A stretch of 64,000 nucleotides of DNA from Sclerodactyla briareus (taxonomy: Eukaryota; Echinodermata; Holothuroidea; Dendrochirotida; Sclerodactylidae): positions 434,001 to 498,000 of the forward strand of contig JAODTK010004221.1 in the NCBI GenBank assembly GCA_026419785.1. Direction: 5' to 3'. Position numbers and translations under genes: made by a program. Shown here piece after piece: positions 59,067-64,000 of the stretch. Within the stretch, counting starts at the first letter, position 1, and each line of letters begins with the position of its first letter. Under the pieces are notes generated by a model. The model made no database searches, was not told the origin of the DNA, and saw nothing but the letters and a program-made list of their open reading frames with translations.

Positions 59067-62000
59067 AAGAAATTACACCTAGAATTGGCAGGGACCGCTT
59101 TTAAGCCTTGTAAACCCTTAAGGCGACCTGTATATTTTGTCAGATACACCAATTAAAAAATATAATGCAATAAAACATGAGATGGCACTAGGCATACTGC
59201 TATTAGACTGGGTAATCCCACTCTCCTCAGGGAAATTAACGTATCGAAGTATTCTGCAAATTATGCTCCCACACTCTTTTATGGGACGACTGCTACTATA
59301 CCCCAAAGGCCGCGATGCACGAGCCAGTCATGTGTGAGACAGGAGGCGATATAGAGTCAGGCAATTTCCTTGTATGCTTTAGGAAAGTGTCATCGACCGA
59401 AAAGGTGGCTGGGGAATACTAGTCTGTGAACTCATAATGGATAAAATCCTTATGATGTGAAGACTGAGACCGCGCGAATATGTCAATTATCCAAACCATA
59501 TATTTTTGGCCCGCAGCCCCCCGTCACTTCCATTGTAGGGCGTATTACTGAACAGCAGACGTGTCCTTTTTCACGCACATGCTACTCTCCGAATTTTACA
59601 AGGAAGAGGTTCTCTGAATACCAGAAGTCACGCCTATCAGACCGATTTCTCATAAACAGCTGAAAATGATTCCTTATGAGGAATTCCTCAGATTACAGAG
59701 GCCAACATGAGGGGTGTCAGATTGTACTATAGAGAGACCGCAGCAACCTTTGGTCAGTGCACTGTTTGCGATTCACAAAGAGCCTGGTCGCCGCCCAGAT
59801 GAGATAATACAGACGAACTATAGAAAAAAAAATGCTCACCTTCGCGCCGCTTCTCCGAAGTGGCGGGAAGAATAAGTGCCCTCTTGATTATCAGCTATTA
59901 TGATTGATGGGAAAACTCTAATTGACTCTCTCATCTCCTCTTGAACTATCTCTGGTGTAGGACATTCGTGAATTGTGGGCAAATGATGATGCCGTACAAA
60001 GTGTGTTTTCCTGTCATATGTATAGTTGGTCGCTGATGGCCAAGCGTGGATTATGTACTTACGTTAGTACGTGCGAACCACGACATGGTCGCGGTTAATA
60101 GGGCACATACAAAAAATGGTTATCGTACGAGAGCAATGAGACGTTCATCCTCCGATGAAATAGTGAACATAAGGATCCGATTTCTCTGTAGATTTCTGAA
60201 GGTCGTCGCGAATCAATATCTAAATGAAGCAAATACTGATAACTTGAACTTCCGTCAACTCTCGTTAGAGGCTCTTCTGTTCCTTTACTAGATTACACTA
60301 TAGCTACCACACTTCACACATATGAAAACAACCGAGATTATGATTTCTTTTCTTTCTCGAAACGAAAATTAACGTTACTTGCCCTATCAAAAATTCACGC
60401 TCAACGAACAATAATTTTGCCAGCGTTATCTAATGCTGCTAATTTTGAAATGGCATAACTCTTCAAATTTCGAATTTCAGAATTTCACAACTTCGTTATC
60501 AGGCTTTTCTCTCGCAAGTCGGTGCACCCTAGTACGAGTTATCATACATCACACAGGTAAACAAAACGCCCGTCCGCAATATGTATGTTGCTCTTAAACG
60601 AATCAATCGGAAAAACCGCTCCGACAGTGACTCTTGAGTCTTTCAGGGTGTCATTTGACAAGGGCAGTTTGAATAATGTTTGAGAGTTTGAGAGTGTCGA
60701 ATTCGAGGGTCCATCGGCCCTTATGCAACACCTTTGCTCTGTTATGCGTGTGAAGGTGAAGTTCATTTTGCACGCTTCGAATATCGGCCATAGCTTTTTC
60801 CATGGCGAATTTCATGAGTTAATGGCGAAAAATTTTACATTTACAACACTTGCAACGGAAACTGGTACGTGCCTCAGGGCTAACATCATTTGTCAGACTC
60901 GCAACCCGCTGTATCGTATTAGGCCAACTGTTCAAATGCAATGTAAGAAACCGCTCGTTTAAACTTTAGAGAGCAGGTTAGTCGCGAATTTATACTAAAT
61001 GTCAAATCATTGTGCATCGTGCAAAGTGGAAAAAATACGGAAAATTAATCCGAACCAGAATTTTATCTTCGTGAATTCTGAATGAACCCAAATTGAATGT
61101 AACTCGGGCTCGAGATAGTTCAGGGTCTGCTGGGTTCGTTAATGGAAACCTGAAACATTTCAACGAAAACTAGTTTCACTTTGGTTTTTGTATTTCTATC
61201 AGGACACAAACAAAACAATCCATTTTCGACCAGATTTCTTGATGAGACGAGTTTCCAATTACCATTAGGCATCTTCCAAGTGATTCTCCGAGGGATGCTT
61301 CGTGAGGGGAATTGATCAGTAAATTTTGTGGAGAATCGCAAATATCATGCATCCTTCGCGTTCGAAAGCTCTATGTGCTAATGATGGAACCATTGCAGAG
61401 AGGAGATTACGTATATGTACAAATACATTGACCAATTTCTCATTTTCTCATGTACAGTTACAGACTCACATTGCCAATTGATAGCATACATGGACATAAT
61501 GCCCCTACTGCAGAGTATGAGCATTGAACATGTAGTGCAGAGTATCAGCTGGATACGTTCAGGTCGGGCCAAAGTCAGATCACAGATACGGCTGTCTGAT
61601 AATGCACTATTCTCCTGGTTGACTGTTCTCGGAGCCCCAGCAGCAATCACGTACACTTGTATTCTCTTTCCAGTCATGAATGGAGAGTGCATTATTTCGT
61701 CTCGGACTATATTCGGTCTTATCTCAGATTACAAAAGAGAACCAGGACTGTGAGTTTGATTCAGGCTACTCAGCTTCGTGACAAGACTTGATGTACCCAT
61801 GGAGCCGCGCTGTCCCGCTGGCAGGAAGCTCCAACCAATCAGAACCCGTACTGACAGGACACGGTGGACAAGATAGTCTGCTGATATGCCCAAACACAGT
61901 TCGTAATGTTCGTAAATCAGATATTTGCCTAGGTTTATACCGAGCCTGATATTATTTTAAGGTAGTTATAGGCTACGGTAACGAGCCCTTTGTGCTCAAA

Positions 62001-62280
62001 GAAGTGTAGGTGGCAATCGAATATCAGACAACTCGCTCTCACCATTCACCCAGAACCGTATTGCATGTCTATATGCGCTAGTCTTCTCTGACTTGAATAT
62101 GATGAGGCAGTGGTGCATTCCCCCACTATTGCTCTTATACGCTTAGAGAGGCTGGTCGGCTAGATTTCCCACACTCCTGCGATGGTTCAGACATATCACT
62201 GCATGAGTACCTCTGTGATCCGTCTCACTTCAATCCTCCTCTGCCTGAATGACTTCCTTAGTGTTGTCTCTCGTCACAAC
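59067..62280. other. Unique sequence, no gene established
   Basis: About 3.2 kb. Frames at 60723-60962 and 61415-61753 (112 codons) are open but carry no motif that I recognise. Confidence 0.35.
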
Positions 62281-62677
62281 CGCTTCGCTGAGCGTTAGCT
62301 CTCTGGAAACTTCCTCGATCCAGAACGTGAGATTGCATCGCATTGGGGCTGTGACAATCATGTCACAGTCAGTATTCCCCAAAATCTAAGCCGTTCATCA
62401 CATTTCGTAAGCGTGACAGGACTTCTTGATGTGTTGCAATGAAAGGCTCCTACTTGAATCCCCTGACTCACTTGTCCAGCCTTTGGTGTGTATTCTTGAC
62501 CGCTTCGCTGAGCGTCAGCTTACTGACAACTTTCTCCATCCAAACCGTTTGATTGTATCGCATTGGGGCTGTGACAATCATGTCACAGTCAACCTGAAAC
62601 ATTCAAGCTGTTCAATGAACGGTTCCTGCTCCCTGACTCCATTGTCCAGCCTTTGATGTGTATTCTTTCATCCATCC
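62281..62677. repeat. 220-bp tandem duplication with conserved hairpin block
   Basis: Copy 1 is 62281-62500, copy 2 is 62501-62677 (shorter at its end). Both start CGCTTCGCTGAGCGT and include an identical block of about 33 bp containing the hairpin CTGTGAC/GTCACAG with loop AATCAT (62349-62368 and 62569-62588). Flanking parts are more diverged. In one frame copy 2 reads SHWGCDNHVTV and so does copy 1, but copy 1 has a stop shortly before. Confidence 0.9.
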
Positions 62678-64000
62678 TCGATACAGCTCAGAACTCGAGT
62701 ATAGTCAAATGACCTGATTTGTTATTGGGTTCGAATGCTGTTGACTCGTTGGAGTATTTTCTTTAAAAGAAAGTTTATGAGGTGAAGAGAGTGTTCTTTA
62801 CTTGGAGAAAGCTTCGTAATGAGAACAGAAATCCTTGTTGAATGAAAAGTGGTGTGTTTCTGACAATGGAATGGAAGCATGGGAAGCAATGGAAGCAAAG
62901 TTGTAACTTCTTTATCATTCTTCTGTTCTGGCTCCAAGTCATATCTGGATCGGTTCAAAGCTCGATAACGATATTTAATATTATGTTTAGGGGGAAAAAA
63001 TCGAGATATTTATGTTCGAATCGAGCGAAAAGTTAGAGACTGCATTAGTCCATTGTTTGATCCATTTACGCTGGGTACGATCATTGATAGTCAGGATATG
63101 TATATGGTTTCTTCAAGTGTGGATCCTGAGAATTTGAGGAAGACAAATGTTTCGACCATTTTCAGGAAAAAGTGAACGGTCTTATTCTTGCAATTACAGG
63201 TGATTGAGTCTTACCAGGGTTGTTTGTTAGGTGACGGAATCGATTATTTATGTAGTGAAATATTTCAATCGAGTTAATGACTGTTCCAACCGGAATAGAT
63301 GATGAGAGGGCATATTGCATGAACACGCGGGAAATTCTTTTCCAGTGCGCTCTTCAGCAGTGAACATTTTCGTCCAATACACTCCCTTGCACGTACGAAT
63401 ACTGGAATCAAAACTATACCCCAGGATTGATTCAACTTTGAATATAATTTCCCTGTGAAATATATTTACGTTTCACTTTTACACGCTCTCCCAAGTCGTA
63501 AATCGATTCCCCTGAAGATAGGTCGACATCGTCGTTAACATCATGACCAGAATAGCTGGCGACTATATCCAGGTTCCATGCGGAACTCGACACTGTCCAC
63601 TGCTCACCGCGGAGCAATTTTGACTACTGTTTATCGTCGTCCTCAGTCCGTAAAAGATTTTGATAATAAGAACGCTATCCCTATAGTCACCTCGTCGTCT
63701 GCAATTTATCTGGTCAGCGCCGATTCATTCCAGTCCCATCTCCCCTAATTGAGACGATCCAGTTGTCCCTCCGCTTCTAAAGAGATGGAGGGGATTATGA
63801 GTAACCTTCAGTGATTCTGGGCTGATACTTCCCCATCTCCCTTAAGTGGTGAAAATAACTAGCAAATATGAACCACTGGTGAATGATTAACACGTCGTCA
63901 ACGGCCTAGCGGACGAAACAGTCACCAAATATGACAGAATGAAAGCTTTTATCTCCACTTTTTTCCAAAGGTTTTTTTATTTGATCGAACAGTCATTTCC
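62678..64000. other. Unique sequence, no gene seen
   Basis: No supported gene, RNA or mobile element to the end of the window. Confidence 0.45.

Noticed and set aside
62426-62656. A coding gene defined by the shared peptide SHWGCDNHVTV
   Set aside because: Copy 1 has a stop in the same frame and the differences between copies show no excess of silent changes.
1-64000. LTR retroelement, Polinton or other capsid- or envelope-bearing fossil
   Set aside because: No direct long terminal repeat pair with matching ends, no gag, protease, integrase, capsid or envelope motif was recognised on either strand.

Overview
The window reads as nuclear DNA of an animal, most likely a marine invertebrate. 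It is moderately AT-rich and has no operon-like gene packing. It carries non-LTR retrotransposon (LINE) tails, tRNA-derived SINE heads, several classes of small inverted-repeat DNA elements (MITEs), two minisatellite arrays, long (AC)n and (AT)n microsatellites, and many pure G or C runs. Repeats of the general kinds seen here (MITE ends such as GGGGCGGATCCAGG and AGGGAGCTT, CR1/L2-type LINE tails) are familiar to me from hemichordates, echinoderms, lancelets and cnidarians. The species cannot be fixed from the window alone.

No host protein-coding gene could be recognised. Many stop-to-stop frames are open, but most are chance or lie inside tandem repeats. Only three longer unassigned frames are listed (3.9, 51.7 and 52.2 kb), all at low confidence. 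The window is best read as intergenic or deep intronic.

Layout. 0-9 kb: mostly unique sequence with poly-G/C runs, a 129-bp inverted-repeat element at 7.4 kb and an exact 21-bp tandem repeat at 9.0 kb. 9.4-12.8 kb: a cluster of DNA elements comprising a 434-bp fold-back element, a hAT-like MITE with a near-perfect 8-bp target duplication, and a 1.2-kb element with GGGGCGGATCC-type ends flanked by tRNA-like sequences in opposite orientation. 14.4-16.4 kb: an 85-bp minisatellite. 16.4-25.7 kb: mostly unique, with two tRNA-like SINE heads and a strong hairpin. 25.7-27.7 kb: two abutting MITEs, a SINE head and a PIF/Harbinger-like MITE with TAA target duplications. 32-35.6 kb: a 295-bp tandem duplication and two copies of a CATGTTGCG-motif element. 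35.7-39.2 kb: a 104-bp minisatellite whose unit carries a hairpin and a GGCGCGCC octamer. 39.9-40.5 kb: an old repeat ending in (AC)n. 45-56 kb: three unrelated degraded LINE 3' ends, a tRNA-headed repeat pair, AT microsatellites and a large palindrome. 62.3-62.7 kb: a 220-bp tandem duplication.

There is no gene pathway to describe. The biology visible here is that of transposable elements and tandem arrays. No LTR retroelement, Polinton, capsid or envelope gene, CRISPR array or rRNA was seen. I did not find a convincing new biological system. The best candidates for a second look are the 104-bp hairpin satellite, the palindrome at 53.2-53.7 kb, the phase-perfect 21-bp repeat, the 129-bp element packed with TGTGTAA motifs and the unassigned 196-codon frame at 52.2 kb.
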